DNA from: Pyrenula massariospora
Taxonomy: Eukaryota > Ascomycota > Eurotiomycetes > Pyrenulales > Pyrenulaceae
Assembly: GCA_021030905.1 (NCBI GenBank)
Contig: JAGFMI010000016.1
Coordinates: 682,001 to 746,000 of the forward strand
Direction of reading: 5' to 3'
Length of the DNA stretch: 64,000 nucleotides
Below are positions 49,444 through 60,875 of this stretch, in pieces. Under the pieces are notes generated by a model, which saw only the letters and a program-made list of their open reading frames with translations, made no database searches and was not told the origin of the DNA. Positions within the stretch are counted from its first letter, which is position 1. Each line of letters opens with the position of its first letter. Made by a program: the position numbers and the translations under genes.

Positions 49444-52400
49444 ATGGCCATCTCCCGCACCCCTCCCAATACAAGTCAGGAAACCAAGGTCGTGGATAAT
49501 GAAACTCAAAGTGGGAGAAAAAGGGTGGTGGTCGTGGGATTGGGTATGGTCGGAATCGCCTTCATGTGAGTACTGACTGCTCGAAGCTAGGTTGATATGG
49601 CGGATCTTGACGGGTTGTACTACACAGCGAGAAGCTACTGAAATTAGATATAAATCGCCGGGAATACGACGTGACGGTGATTGGAGAGGAGGCGCACGTT
49701 GCTTATAACCGGGTTGGATTGACCAGCTTTTTCCAGCACCGGAACGTGGAAAATCTATATCTAAACCCGAAGGAATGGGTCTGTACTTTGTTGATTTGCC
49801 GGAACTTTCCAAATGACTGACGGCTGACTCTGTGTGCTAGTATTCGAGCGCGCCGGAAGGCTCCTTGAGCTACCATTTGAACACTAAGGTCTCAGAGATT
49901 GACCCCGACGGGAAGCTCGTTAAGACATCAAGCGGTGATACTGTTCACTACGATACTCTCGTGCTTGCCACAGGTTCTGATGCCGTTCTCCCACGACACA
50001 CGCCAGGTCATGACGCTCAAGGTGTTTTCGTCTACCGCACGATAGAAGACCTACAGAAATTAATTGAATTCGCGTCGACAGTCAAAGGTACCGAGGGCTG
50101 CGTCGTTGGTGGAGGATTGCTTGGTCTTGAGGCTGCAAAAGCGATGATGGATCTTGAAGATTTCGCAAAAGTTCATCTGATAGAGCGCAATCGGTGGGTC
50201 TTGTCCAGGCAACTTGATGGAGATGCTGGGGGCATGGTTGTGGACTTAGTTCGGAATCTTGGCCTTGATGTTATGCTCAGCAAAAGAGTTGGGAAGATCG
50301 AGGTTGACGATTCTAACAGCGTGAAGGGTGTAGTCTTCGAAGACGGCGAACACATGGACTGCTCGTGTCTAATGTTCGCCATTGGCATCAAAGCACGTGA
50401 CGAGCTTGCCCGACAAGCTGGAATAAAATGTGCAGATCGAGGGGGAGGAATTGTGGTACACCCCGACCTACAAACGAGCCATCCAGATATTTATGCAATT
50501 GGCGAATGTGCAAGTTGGGAAAACCAAACGTTTGGATTGATTGCTCCTGGAATTGAGATGGCTGACGTACTCGCTTTCAATCTAACGCAGGCTAAAGTAC
50601 ACTCTATGCGCACATTTAAAAGACCTGATCTGAGCACTAAATTGAAACTGCTTGGGGTGGAGGTTGCTAGCTTTGGTGATTTCTTCGCGGACCGGGATGG
50701 CCCAAAGGAACTTCCTACTAGGCGTCATGGAGGCAAGAAAGAAGGGACTCTCAAGAGTAAGGATCGCATGCAATCTATCACCAACGGGCCTCCACCTCCA
50801 CCTGTGAAAGCTCTGAGTTACAAAGATCCCTTTGAAGCAGTCTACAAAAAATACTTGTTCACTCTGGACGGCAAGTACCTTCTAGGGGGGATGATGATCG
50901 GGGACACTAAAGACTATGTCAAGCTTGTCCCAATAGTCAAGAATCAGAAGCCACTTGAAGTCCCTCCATCACAATTCATCCTAGGAACCAGTAAAGAGGG
51001 CGAAGACGACGCGGACGATCTCACAGATGACACTCAGATTTGTTCATGTCACAATGTAACCAAAGGAGACCTTGTCAAAGTCGTGAAGGATGGCACTGCA
51101 AAATCAATTGGGGATGCCAAATCCTGCACAAAGGCTGGAACTGGCTGCGGCGGTTGCATGCCGCTTGTGCAAAGCATTTTCAACAAGACCATGAAAGAAA
51201 TGGGCAATGAAGTCCTCAACCACCTCTGCCCACACTTCGAATACTCCAGGGCGGATCTATATCACATTATCCATGTCAAAAAATTGAAGGAATTTAGTGA
51301 AGTCATGGCCGAAGCAGGCAAAAACAAACAATTTCTCGGTTGCGAGGTCTGCAAACCAGCAATTGCTTCAATTCTTGCTGGCCTATATAATCGCCATGTC
51401 ATGTCTTCACAGCTCCATGGCCTACAGGATACAAATGACAAATACCTTGCCAACATTCAGAGGAATGGAACCTTCAGTGTTATTCCTCGAGTTGCAGGCG
51501 GTGAAATCACTGCAGAAAAGCTCATCGCAATTGGGACGGTCGCTAAAAGGTATGGCCTCTACTGCAAGATAACAGGCGGTCAAAGGATCGACATGTTTGG
51601 AGCCAAAAAGCAGGATCTTGTCTCAATATGGACTGAACTTGTCAATGCAGGCATGGAATCTGGTCACGCGTACGCCAAGTCCCTTCGCACGGTGAAATCC
51701 TGCGTCGGAACCACATGGTGTCGGTTTGGGATTGGCGATAGTGTCGGTCTTGCAATCCGACTCGAGGAGCGTTACAAGTCGATCCGAGCTCCGCACAAAA
51801 TCAAAGGCGGAGTTAGTGGCTGCGTCCGCGAGTGTGCTGAAGCTCAGAACAAGGATTTTGGATGCATTGCGACTGAAAAGGGGTTCAACATATTTGTTGG
51901 TGGTAACGGCGGTGCAAAGCCGCGACACTCGGAACTCCTCGCCAGAGATGTACCACCAGACGACGTCATCCCGATTCTTGATCGTTATCTGATGTTTTAT
52001 ATCCGGACTGCAGACAGGCTTCAACGGACGGCACGGTGGGTTGAGCAATTGCCGGGCGGGATCAAATACCTCCAAGAAGTTGTCTTGCAAGATCGAATCG
52101 GGATCTGCGCTGAGCTTGAAAAGCAAATGCAGGAGCTTGTGGGGACGTACTACTGCGAGTGGACTGAAGTGATCAATTCACCCGAGAAGAGGAAAGCCTT
52201 CCAGCAATTTGGAAACACGGCAGACACTATCGAACCGGCCATCGAGAAGGTGACTGAGAGAGGTCAGTCTCGCCCAACCTACTGGGCCAAAGAATCCGCA
52301 ACCAATGACTTCAAGGGCACCAAGTGGTCCAACCTCACATGGCAGCCAGTGATCGAAGGTAGTAAATTCCCCGACCTACCGTCCGGCTCTTCGTATGTTA

Positions 52401-52927
52401 TAAAGAGAGGCGACACGCAGCTAGCAATCTTCAAGATCCGCGGCAGATTCTACGCCAGCCAGCAGATGTGCCCCCACAAGCGCGCCTTTGCGTTGAGCGA
52501 CGGCCTGATCGGCGAAGACGCTTCGCCCCCGACGGCGGAGAAGGACTGCGAGGACAGCAAACTTTGGGTCTCTTGTCCGTTCCACAAGCGGAACTTCCAG
52601 CTCAATGGTGGCGCGGCTGGCGAAGGGAGCGCAGGGTCGTGCACCAACGATGCGAGCGTCAGTGTGGCGACTTTTCCGGCGGAAGAGAGGGATGACGGGT
52701 GGGTGTATCTGAAGCTTCCGCCGGTGGAGGAGCTCGACGCTGCGCTAGGGACATCGAAATGGGTGGTGAAGAAGGCGGAGAGTCAGGATCCGTTTGCTAC
52801 TCTTGATAAGCAATTAGGTCTCAAGAAGGGATTGAGGAGTACGAAAATAGGGGCGGTTCCTGGGACGGGGGCGGAGATGGCAGGGAGACCTGTCTCGGTC
52901 ACCGCGGAGAAGAGAATTGACTGGTAG
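49444..52927 (+). CDS. niiA: Nitrite reductase [NAD(P)H], siroheme type
   Basis: Model: 49444-49565, 49628-49778, 49841-52927, 1119 residues. Both introns are 62 nt; splicing gives [31 protein letters not shown] 49444 (GGGGATGGC) is preferred over ATG 49417, which adds nine residues. Order: FAD/NAD(P)H pyridine-nucleotide reductase domain (GLGMVG; second [10 protein letters not shown]); BFD-like [2Fe-2S] motif with C492, C494, C527 and C530; ferredoxin-like halves; siroheme/[4Fe-4S] signature C712-x5-C718 and C752-x3-C756; C-terminal Rieske-type domain with CPH and CPFH. It reduces nitrite to ammonium with six electrons. It follows niaD on the same strand. Confidence 0.96.
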
Positions 52928-53986
52928 AAGGTGGTCTGATGGTGCATGTACATATAGTATGTTTTTAGCCATTTTGTAGGATTACCGACAGGAATCCCGA
53001 AGGCATTGATAGGCGTTGACTTGATGTAATGCTGAGCCATTACCCCTGTACATGCCTACTACTACATTACTCTCGTGGCTAGTCTATGAAGAAGCCTCTC
53101 TGCCAGAGTATGTTTGAAGGACTGATTGAGGCACTTGTCAAACCGAACATATTCACGTGAGATTTGTCCTTTGAATGTGCATATTGCTTTTTTCCATCAA
53201 AGCTGGGGAAGAGAGCTTCATTGTCGCTGCTAGGCCACGCCAGCGTTTCATCCTCCTGCTGTCAGCATGCACGCCCATATGCAACAAGTCCCCAGCACAC
53301 TGTGAAAGTCGTGATGCAACATCATCTTATGTGACGCCAGAAAATTGGAGCATGCTAAAGTGGCCTTGCTAGAATTATTACCAATTATCATCGAGCGGAA
53401 CACTTTAGAGTCGTTGCCGAACGCGAAGGGTGGACCATAGAAGAATCTCGTGGCGTCGACATACGAGTGGACCAATTGTTCTAATCGTACATGCTGGATA
53501 TTGGTTACCTACCTTTCGCAAAAGCGTCGCAAGAGACGCGGGTGTTGTCGGGAAATGCCCTGCCATTGTGGAAAATTGAGATCGTAATCCGGAATTGATG
53601 TCGGTTTAAGTCCCTAACAAGCGGTAGGGGGTCGAGGTGAGATGGGGAGATCATAGGTAGCCTAGGGAGAGAGAAAGGGGTGCGGTCAATAGGTATATAC
53701 GCATTGTAGATAGCTCGCAAAGCCAGCATGGTGGGAAGAAATTTGAGAAGACGATGGTATGCAGTAGATCGGAGAGCACCGACGGTTGAACGATTGTGAG
53801 CGACCACTCAGCGGCACCCATGTGGCGCGGTAGGGTGGTGGTGGTATAGCAAAAGCGGGGTCGGATAAGAAATCGTGTGCGTTGGCGCAAGAAACGGCGG
53901 ATCAGCGTAGCGGGTCTCGGGGGGGGTGCGGCTCTGCAGAGGCCCTCTGGTTGATCTCCCGCTGAAGTCGGACGCGGAATCCTCTC
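52928..53986. other. Intergenic region, nothing recognised
   Basis: About 1 kb from the niiA stop to the next start. Short frames on both strands without recognisable domains. Confidence 0.4.
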
Positions 53987-55425
53987 ATGGACACAGGCAG
54001 GACATTGGAAGAGTCGGCGGAATCATCTGTCGTCGACATATCTAGCAGAGCGATCCTGGAGGAAAAGGTTGGGCGAGCGGAAGCGACCGTACCCCGCCTC
54101 TTGGGCGTTATCGAGAATCGGCAGAACGAGCGCTACAAATCCTCGAGCAACAGCATGATCAACCCACCGTCGGGCAACCAAGACACCGTAAGCACAATGT
54201 CGACGGGCACTGGTAAGTGTTCACAGGGCGCGATTCTCCCGTACTGGGAGACTATGATCAGGAAGCATCGAGACTGACCTACCTCCCTATACCAGTCCCT
54301 CGACTACCCTTACCCTTACCTTCTCAGTCTATCTCTCGAGCCAGTTCTTCTGCTCCAATCCTCCGCTGGTCTCGAGACAGTAATCGCGACTTTCCTTCTC
54401 GAATGGCCGCCGCTCACTACCAGCTACCCGACCCCGCGACTGGCAAGTTCTGTGACGAGTCGTTCACCTCGTTTACTCCCAGTATCGGCCAAGGAACGTC
54501 CATTGCCGTCCAACCACCCAGCAGCGTAGCGGCCAGCAGTCTTGCGGCCAGCAGTTCCGGTATGCCTTCATCCCAGTCTCCCTGGAGTCAAACCACTTCA
54601 ACGGCAACGGAATCATGCGTCAGTGATGACAACAGTGATACCTCCTCTTCTCGGCGGTCATCAACGTCCCAATCGGACACACTTCCTCCATTGACCAGCG
54701 GCCCATCGGTCGCTTCATATGACTCTCGTGCCTCTTCAGTCAGTGGGCCGCCTCTTTCTGCCGTCACAGATATGGCCTCTTTCTTCTCCACACATCCCCT
54801 CCTAGAAGAATCAGAATCGAGTCCTGGCGTCCTTTTGCTACCTGCATTACTGCGACCTCCGGCGGACTATGTGTGTACTTTTCATTTCCTTGACTGTATG
54901 GAAACCTTTGAAGCGCCAGGAGTGGAGCTGTATAAATGCCACGTTCTGAGCCACTTCCGGGGTCACTCACCACCACCTACTGCAAAGTGCCCTCTCTGTG
55001 ATGTGGTGTTCCGTAATCCTGGGTTGCAAGGGAAAGGTGAATCCGGAGGACCTAGCCGCGCGGTAGCTGAAGTACAAGGCAAAGCCTGGGATGAGATGCT
55101 AACACACCTTGCAAACTCACATTTCGGTCAAGGCGAAAGGCTGAAGACGGCGAGGCCAGACTTTGACTTGTACACCTGGATGTGGAAGAGAAGACTTATC
55201 AGCGATGCGACATACAAGTCTTTGCAGATGGAACCTGTCATCAGAATTGGTCGGAATAATGAGCGGAGAGATGGTCGTGCTGTGATCCAAAATGGCCGCA
55301 TGATCGTCCCACCAAGCGCACCTAGTCCACCACCTAGGCAGAGCGTTGGAACAAGAGATGAACCATTCACTTCCCACATGAGTACAAGGACCGAGAGAAG
55401 AGCAAGGGCAAGAGGTCGTCCCTAG
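53987..55425 (+). CDS. C2H2-like zinc-finger domain protein, Ser-rich
   Basis: Model: 53987-54212 and 54296-55425, 451 residues; the 83-nt intron has GTAAGT and CTGAC and the join is in frame. ATG 53987 has an in-frame continuation; an internal ATG at 54403 is an alternative start. Residues ~1-260 are Ser/Thr/Pro-rich and disordered. Around residues ~270-350 are Cys/His sets: VCTFHFLDC with KCHVLSHFRGH, then AKCPLCDVVF with MLTHLANSHF, which read as one degenerate and one clear C2H2-like finger. The C terminus is Arg/Pro-rich. Such fungal proteins are uncharacterised; nuclear DNA or RNA binding is a guess. Confidence 0.75.
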
Positions 55426-56450
55426 TACCGAGGGCAAAGACCGACGAAGATTGATGCGATGCTCAAAACACTGGGATTCGCATTTCCCAAGGGGTGACCG
55501 CTACCAGATTGGGGTTTCATTTCTCCAACTCTTTGTCTTCTCGTTCCGTCCCCATCGGTCAATTGCTGTGTCTGACGACCAGATGTGAGCGAGACTGAGA
55601 TATGAACGGTTGGGAGCATTGCAGGTCGATGCGATATCTGGGATTTGATGGCTTTGAGAAGGAATTGCGGTGTTTGATTCGAGCGATTGGCGAAGAAGGG
55701 GAAAAGCAACCATCTTCAATAGCTTTTTTAACAGGCCTGGGTCCACGGAATTAAGGAAAAGGGGGAGCTTTTCCCTCGTCCCCTATACCGGATGGAACAA
55801 CCTTCTACTCTCTGACGTTCCTCAAGCCTGTATTAGTAACGGCAGTGAGACATTGCATTGAACATTGACGAGTTTAATGAATTGAGAATGAGAAATTTTG
55901 TACGCATAGAAATAAGATCTTGCAAAGTGTGGCGATGCGTCAGACGCAATAGCCTTGGCCCCGGTGGCGGCCTTGTGAGTCTTCAGACTACAGACACCGG
56001 AACTTTGTCGACGTAGAAAGCAGAGCTATTGCCACAACATTCCTCGATTGTCGGGAGCGGAGTCTTATACGTCTCAGGAGACATCCACAACTTCTTTTTG
56101 TGTGAGAAAGAGCAGAATACGAGTGGGCGCCGTCGCCACTTTGTACCCAAATTTTAGGGCAAGGCGATTTTCCCAGCCCTCAGGCAACACGGCAGGCAAG
56201 GCAACTGGGGTGGCAAATCGACTTCATCTTTGTCCAGCCTTTCTAACAGGTATGCCGTGTCGCAATGGCTGCCTTTTGATCCTCGGATTGATGTTTCCAT
56301 GGCTAAATGCGTGCCTTTCAAAGAGTTCCCGGCTGACGAAAATCTAGCCACGCTGGGGGATGTGGTTCGCCCCATCATACGAAACAAGGCCCCATAACCT
56401 TTTTAGGTGGAGATTTTCATGCTTTGACTTAGTCGTGGCTTTGACTTATT
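55426..56450. other. Convergent intergenic region
   Basis: 1 kb between the 3' ends of the C2H2-like and Spo7-like genes. No gene or repeat recognised. Confidence 0.4.
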
Positions 56451-57794
56451 CTATGACATTACATGGCTTTGGACATTTCCACTGTAGATGCCCGCGCCAT
56501 GTCCTACAATAGGCGGCTCTGCTGGCGTGCCTGGTCTCGAGCCGGTTCCCTTCTCACTACCTCTATCACTGCCTGCAGCCGTCTCTGCCCTTGTGAGTGG
56601 CGAAACCTTCGCTCTCTCGCTCTTTTCCTTTGTCTTCCTTCTTGTGCTGGCGCTGCTACTCCCTCTCCTTACTTTCGCCCCGCCCGGCCTCTCACTAGGC
56701 TCTATCTCGAATCCTTGAGGAGTAGAACTCCGTGAGGAAGTTCGCGAATGAGATGATTCGGAGCGTAAAAGTGACCTTCGCTGGAGCGCTCGAGCTTCCT
56801 TTTCTTTTTCGGAAAACTGTGGGCGTTCGCGGTAAGGCCTTTCTGGCGGTCGCTCATTCGCTGCTTGTGCTCGCCACAGGCCTGTCCACCACCTCCAACC
56901 GCCTCGTTGCTTGGCCAGAGCGCGTCGACGTTGTCGAACTTTGGCGCGAAGTAGCGCGCGGCGCTCATTTTCTCGTTCCCAGTATTCAGATCTGTACTCA
57001 TCCCAATTTTCCCGAAACTCGGGAGAAAAGGACTTAGGGAGAAGGAGAAGCTTAATGTGATCACCGCCCGGAGCCAGATCTTCCTCAATGACACCAGGTC
57101 CTCCTGGTGCCGACTCTTCGTCATTGTGATGATGTTTTGCGTGTCCAGATCTTTCATGCTCCACATAATGCCACTCTGAGCCCGGGCTAGGGAAGAAGGA
57201 CGAATATGGAAACAAAAATGATAAATGTCCAATCCATTCCTTCCACCACGAGCCTTTCACAATGACAATCTTGGTATTCATACCTCTTAGACCTCGGTTG
57301 GCAACATAGAGCCACCTCCTGGGCCATCGCATACCCCGATCCCACTGCCCGGTGCCCCAAACCAGTATGCCGGTAAGCACACCACCCATCAGAAAGACCT
57401 TTTCCATCATTTCGACAAACCAGTACACCGAGCCACCGAGGCCAACGCCATCCTCTCGCGGATGTAGAAAGAGGAAATAGGTCCAAACAGTGTTCCAGGA
57501 TAGGAGTAGGAGGCCAAAGAAGGTGTGCAGACGGCGACGAGCTCGGAGGTCGAGATACTGGGATCGAAGCGAGGATTCAAGGATCAGGAGGTTTAGGTAG
57601 ATCTGAGGAGGAGAGGATGGAAGCGTCGAGAGAGGGTCGGCAGTATTCGCGGACGGAACTGGCTTTTCTGTTGTCGTCGCTGATGAAGAGGACAGATTTG
57701 GTAGAGGAGGAGGAGGGTTAGAAGCAATGGCGGGTAGTTTGGACGAGGGAGACGGTGCACCTTTGACAATCTGGTCAAGACGCAATTCGGACAT
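56451..57794 (-). CDS. spo7: Spo7-like regulatory subunit of the Nem1-Spo7 phosphatase
   Basis: Intronless, 447 residues from ATG 57794. Residues ~1-62 are Pro/Ser-rich. The core (~63-290) matches Spo7: YLNLLILESSLRSQYLDLRARRR, two membrane segments (~88-112 and ~130-150), then WRRWLY-like RWPRRWLYVANRGLRGMNTKIV and the C-terminal LLLLPKSFSPEFRENWDEYR. The tail (~290-447) is basic and Ser-rich. In yeast, Nem1-Spo7 sits in the nuclear/ER membrane and dephosphorylates the phosphatidate phosphatase Pah1, controlling lipid synthesis and nuclear shape. This role is transferred from the family. The long basic tail exceeds yeast Spo7. Confidence 0.88.
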   Translation of the reverse strand: MSELRLDQIVKGAPSPSSKLPAIASNPPPPLPNLSSSSATTTEKPVPSANTADPLSTLPSSPPQIYLNLLILESSLRSQYLDLRARRRLHTFFGLLLLSWNTVWTYFLFLHPREDGVGLGGSVYWFVEMMEKVFLMGGVLTGILVWGTGQWDRGMRWPRRWLYVANRGLRGMNTKIVIVKGSWWKEWIGHLSFLFPYSSFFPSPGSEWHYVEHERSGHAKHHHNDEESAPGGPGVIEEDLAPGGDHIKLLLLPKSFSPEFRENWDEYRSEYWERENERRALLRAKVRQRRRALAKQRGGWRWWTGLWRAQAANERPPERPYRERPQFSEKEKEARALQRRSLLRSESSHSRTSSRSSTPQGFEIEPSERPGGAKVRRGSSSASTRRKTKEKSERAKVSPLTRAETAAGSDRGSEKGTGSRPGTPAEPPIVGHGAGIYSGNVQSHVMS

Positions 57795-58486
57795 GGTGGA
57801 TTCGTGGCCGGGCGGATCTCGTCAGCTTGTGTAAAGAGGGTAGAAATAAGAGGAGCATGTTGTGCTCAGTCGCCCTTGAAAAGATGATGCATAGTCACAT
57901 CTAGATCAAGAAGATATACAGAACAGAAGTGTCCTGCTCATCGCGCCCTCGATCAATCGAAATCGTGTGCACGCCATCAATCCAAAACGATGTACGGCGG
58001 TAGGTTGGCTGACCGCGTAAATCCGAATCCTGCAGGCACGGATGCGGAATGATTCTCAATCCCGGGGCGGTGGCGGCGTCATTCGACATAACAATCGTGT
58101 TGCTTTTAATACCTTTCTGATAACACTACGACATCTTTCTCCCTTGACCGATTCTCTTTGGAATCGTCTGGCAATGTCCCTGTACTGTGTCACTCCATTT
58201 ATGGCTGCGAGCGATCATCTACAGCCCAAGCCGGTGCTCTGTTGAGGGTTTTCAAAGCAAGAGCTATTATACAAATGCATCGCCATCTCCGGATCGTGCC
58301 GTATCTTGTGAAGACTGAGTCGACCTGTTGCCCATCCTGTTTGTCCAAAGGATTTCAAACCCTATTACCGTCTCCTCCGGCTGTTCTAATCTGCTAGCGA
58401 CGGCCTGGGCAGTCCCTCACCGACCAGCCTCGTCCGCCCTGCAAGTGTCTCATCACCTCCCTCCCTCTGCCGACCAGCCTCCAGTC
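57795..58486. promoter_or_regulatory. Divergent promoter region of Spo7-like and hydrolase genes
   Basis: 0.69 kb between divergent starts. The open frame of the hydrolase extends upstream to 58328, but only through a TTG codon. No operator recognised. Confidence 0.4.
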
Positions 58487-60097
58487 ATGTCTACCACCAC
58501 AAAATCTTCGTCCAGTGACACTGAAATCAGTGGAAGACCTCAGCAATCTCCCCTCGCTTCCCGGCGTGCAAAGGCAGCAGCCTCGGCCGCTCCTGAAGGA
58601 ACTAAGCAAAGCAGATTCGCAGGTGCATTCCCTCTTGGGTATAAAGAAGGCTTCAGTCAATGGTGGGCTTCATTGCCTGCCGCTCAGGCTGAGCATAAGG
58701 TTCTATCGTTCATTCCTTACCTCCAAAAGCCGCCCACACAAACGACATCATCATCCGCGCCGCCGTCTGCGACCCCTTCCCATATTGAGCTAGCAAGGCA
58801 GGAGACGGAGGCCCTGTCAGACCAGCAAGTCACAACAGCATCGCATATAGATCCATACGGCCCACGGAGATGGCACTCTCAGCTGATCAAGCTACCTGGA
58901 AAAAATCGAGCCCTTAATGAATTTTCTGTGGAGCGTCTACAAGAGAACACAGACAACAACCTGGTCATTCTCCACGGCTACGGCGCTGGCTTAGGTTTCT
59001 TTTACAAGAATTTCGAGGCATTGAGTCGACCGAAAGGTTGGCGGCTTTATGCATTAGATCTTCTTGGCATGGGCCGTAGCAGCCGCCCACCTTTTCGCAT
59101 CCACTCGAAACAGCGCTCAGAGCAGATAACAGAGGCGGAAAATTGGTTCGTAGACGCTCTAGAGGAATGGCGCATACAACGCAAAATCGACAGATTTACT
59201 TTACTCGGTCACAGCTTAGGTGGTTATATGGCAGTATGTTACGCACTTAAATATCCCGGTCATTTGAATAAACTCATACTGGCTTCTCCTGTGGGGGTTC
59301 CTGAAGACCCGTATGCTGTGAAAGCTGAGATGCCAGAGCCAGGAGATTCGACTATCGCCAATGAGTTCACGCAAGATCAGGATGTGGACATCGCAAAGAC
59401 AGGTTCTACACATTCAAATAACAATACTCATTCCACGAATTCAGAACCTCCACGAAAGCCTCTTCCGAAATGGCTGACATATCTCTGGGACGCCAATATA
59501 TCACCATTCTCCTTCGTGCGTTGGGCAGGTCCTCTCGGGCCGCGCTTGGTCTCTGGCTGGACGAGCCGACGATTTTCTCACTTGCCACCGAACGAAGCTA
59601 GTGCTTTACACGATTATAGCTATAGTCTTTTCAGGCTTAGAGGTAGCGGCGAATATGCCTTGGCTTACGTCCTGGCCCCTGGCGCATTCGCCAGAAGCCC
59701 GCTCATTAGACGAGTTGCCGGCGTTGGTAGACAAATGATTGGGTTGAATACCTCCTTACCTGGTTCTGAGGGCATCTCGACTGCGGCTAACGAAACAGCA
59801 TCGCCAAGAGCCCGGGAAAATGGGATTCCGATTGTTTTCATGTATGGGGAACATGATTGGATGGATGTTAAAGGAGGTTATGCCGCAAAGGAGAAGATTG
59901 ATGCAGAAAACCAGAAGGTACTGTCGGGGAAGAGCAAAGATGAGATGAAACAAGATGGCGGCAGTGCGAAAGTGATAATTGTCCCCAAGGCAGGACACCA
60001 TCTTTATCTTGATAATTCTGAAGATTTCAACGAACATATGAGGAAGGAAATGAGGGACGTCGAAAAGGGAGAGCAGAAAAGGAAGGCCCAAAGCTAG
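58487..60097 (+). CDS. Alpha/beta hydrolase, CLD1/ABHD5-like phospholipid hydrolase
   Basis: Intronless, 536 residues from ATG 58487; a longer frame upstream lacks ATG. After ~45 disordered residues an alpha/beta hydrolase core runs from ~160: strand and oxyanion region LVILHGYGAGLGFF, LYALDLLGMGRSS, nucleophile elbow GHSLGG with Ser243, and FMYGEHDWMDVKGG near the acid. His504 in GHHLYLDN begins an HxxxxD motif (His504-Asp509), typical of the ABHD4/5 and yeast Cld1 group. Cld1 deacylates cardiolipin in mitochondria; ABHD5-type proteins act in lipid metabolism. The exact substrate is inferred. A low-complexity insert (~305-330) lies in the cap region. Confidence 0.85.
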   Translation: MSTTTKSSSSDTEISGRPQQSPLASRRAKAAASAAPEGTKQSRFAGAFPLGYKEGFSQWWASLPAAQAEHKVLSFIPYLQKPPTQTTSSSAPPSATPSHIELARQETEALSDQQVTTASHIDPYGPRRWHSQLIKLPGKNRALNEFSVERLQENTDNNLVILHGYGAGLGFFYKNFEALSRPKGWRLYALDLLGMGRSSRPPFRIHSKQRSEQITEAENWFVDALEEWRIQRKIDRFTLLGHSLGGYMAVCYALKYPGHLNKLILASPVGVPEDPYAVKAEMPEPGDSTIANEFTQDQDVDIAKTGSTHSNNNTHSTNSEPPRKPLPKWLTYLWDANISPFSFVRWAGPLGPRLVSGWTSRRFSHLPPNEASALHDYSYSLFRLRGSGEYALAYVLAPGAFARSPLIRRVAGVGRQMIGLNTSLPGSEGISTAANETASPRARENGIPIVFMYGEHDWMDVKGGYAAKEKIDAENQKVLSGKSKDEMKQDGGSAKVIIVPKAGHHLYLDNSEDFNEHMRKEMRDVEKGEQKRKAQS

Positions 60098-60875
60098 AAC
60101 GTTCGAAGGACCCAATACTGTTACATCTGAAGAAACGATCCTAGGCCGGCAATCGAAGCATTTATAGGTCACTCGTTCTCGATTTGCTCGTTCGCATGAG
60201 TCAGGACGGAACGAATGTGGAGATTGCCGCCATCCCATTCACCGTGTCGATCTTGAGAAATTTATAAGGCCCGTTGGCTCCTACTCCAAGAAGATTTTCT
60301 CATAGCCTTTGACCATGAATGTCGTTGAAGAGTTCATACCTTATCACGTTCTTAGGTCCGTGCATCTCACCTCACCACATTCTCTACCCCACATCTTCGC
60401 ACTGTTATGCCTACAGAGGCGATACAGTGATGTTGTATCGTGGTTGATCCGCCTCTGATCGAATTTAGGCGTCAACGTCTTAGATTTTGAGGTCGCTCTT
60501 CTTAAAGGCACAAAAGACCTCAGGGTCTTAGAATTGGCACTGTTGGTGCTGCTGATTAGCTAGGAAACGCTGTGCACTTTCAATCTTGGAACAAATCATG
60601 TGGTAGATTATAACTTTGGTTCTGATTGCTGCTACACCATTCTTCTGTTGTGGCAAGATAGAATTTTGGAACGAGGATCCACCTGGGTGCTTCACCGTGC
60701 AAACCAAAATATTCCTTTCAGCAGGGTAGCGAATCTAGTACATGTTCAAGGATGCAGATCAGGAAAAGAGCGCACATTTGTCTTGTGTCAGGTTTAACGT
60801 CAATCACCACTATGACGAAACGATTACCACGCCGTTACTTCAATCCGTTTCTTCGAATCTAGCTCGGTTGCAATC
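60098..60875. other. Convergent intergenic region, nothing recognised
   Basis: 0.78 kb between the hydrolase 3' end and the stop of the last gene. Short frames only. Confidence 0.4.
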
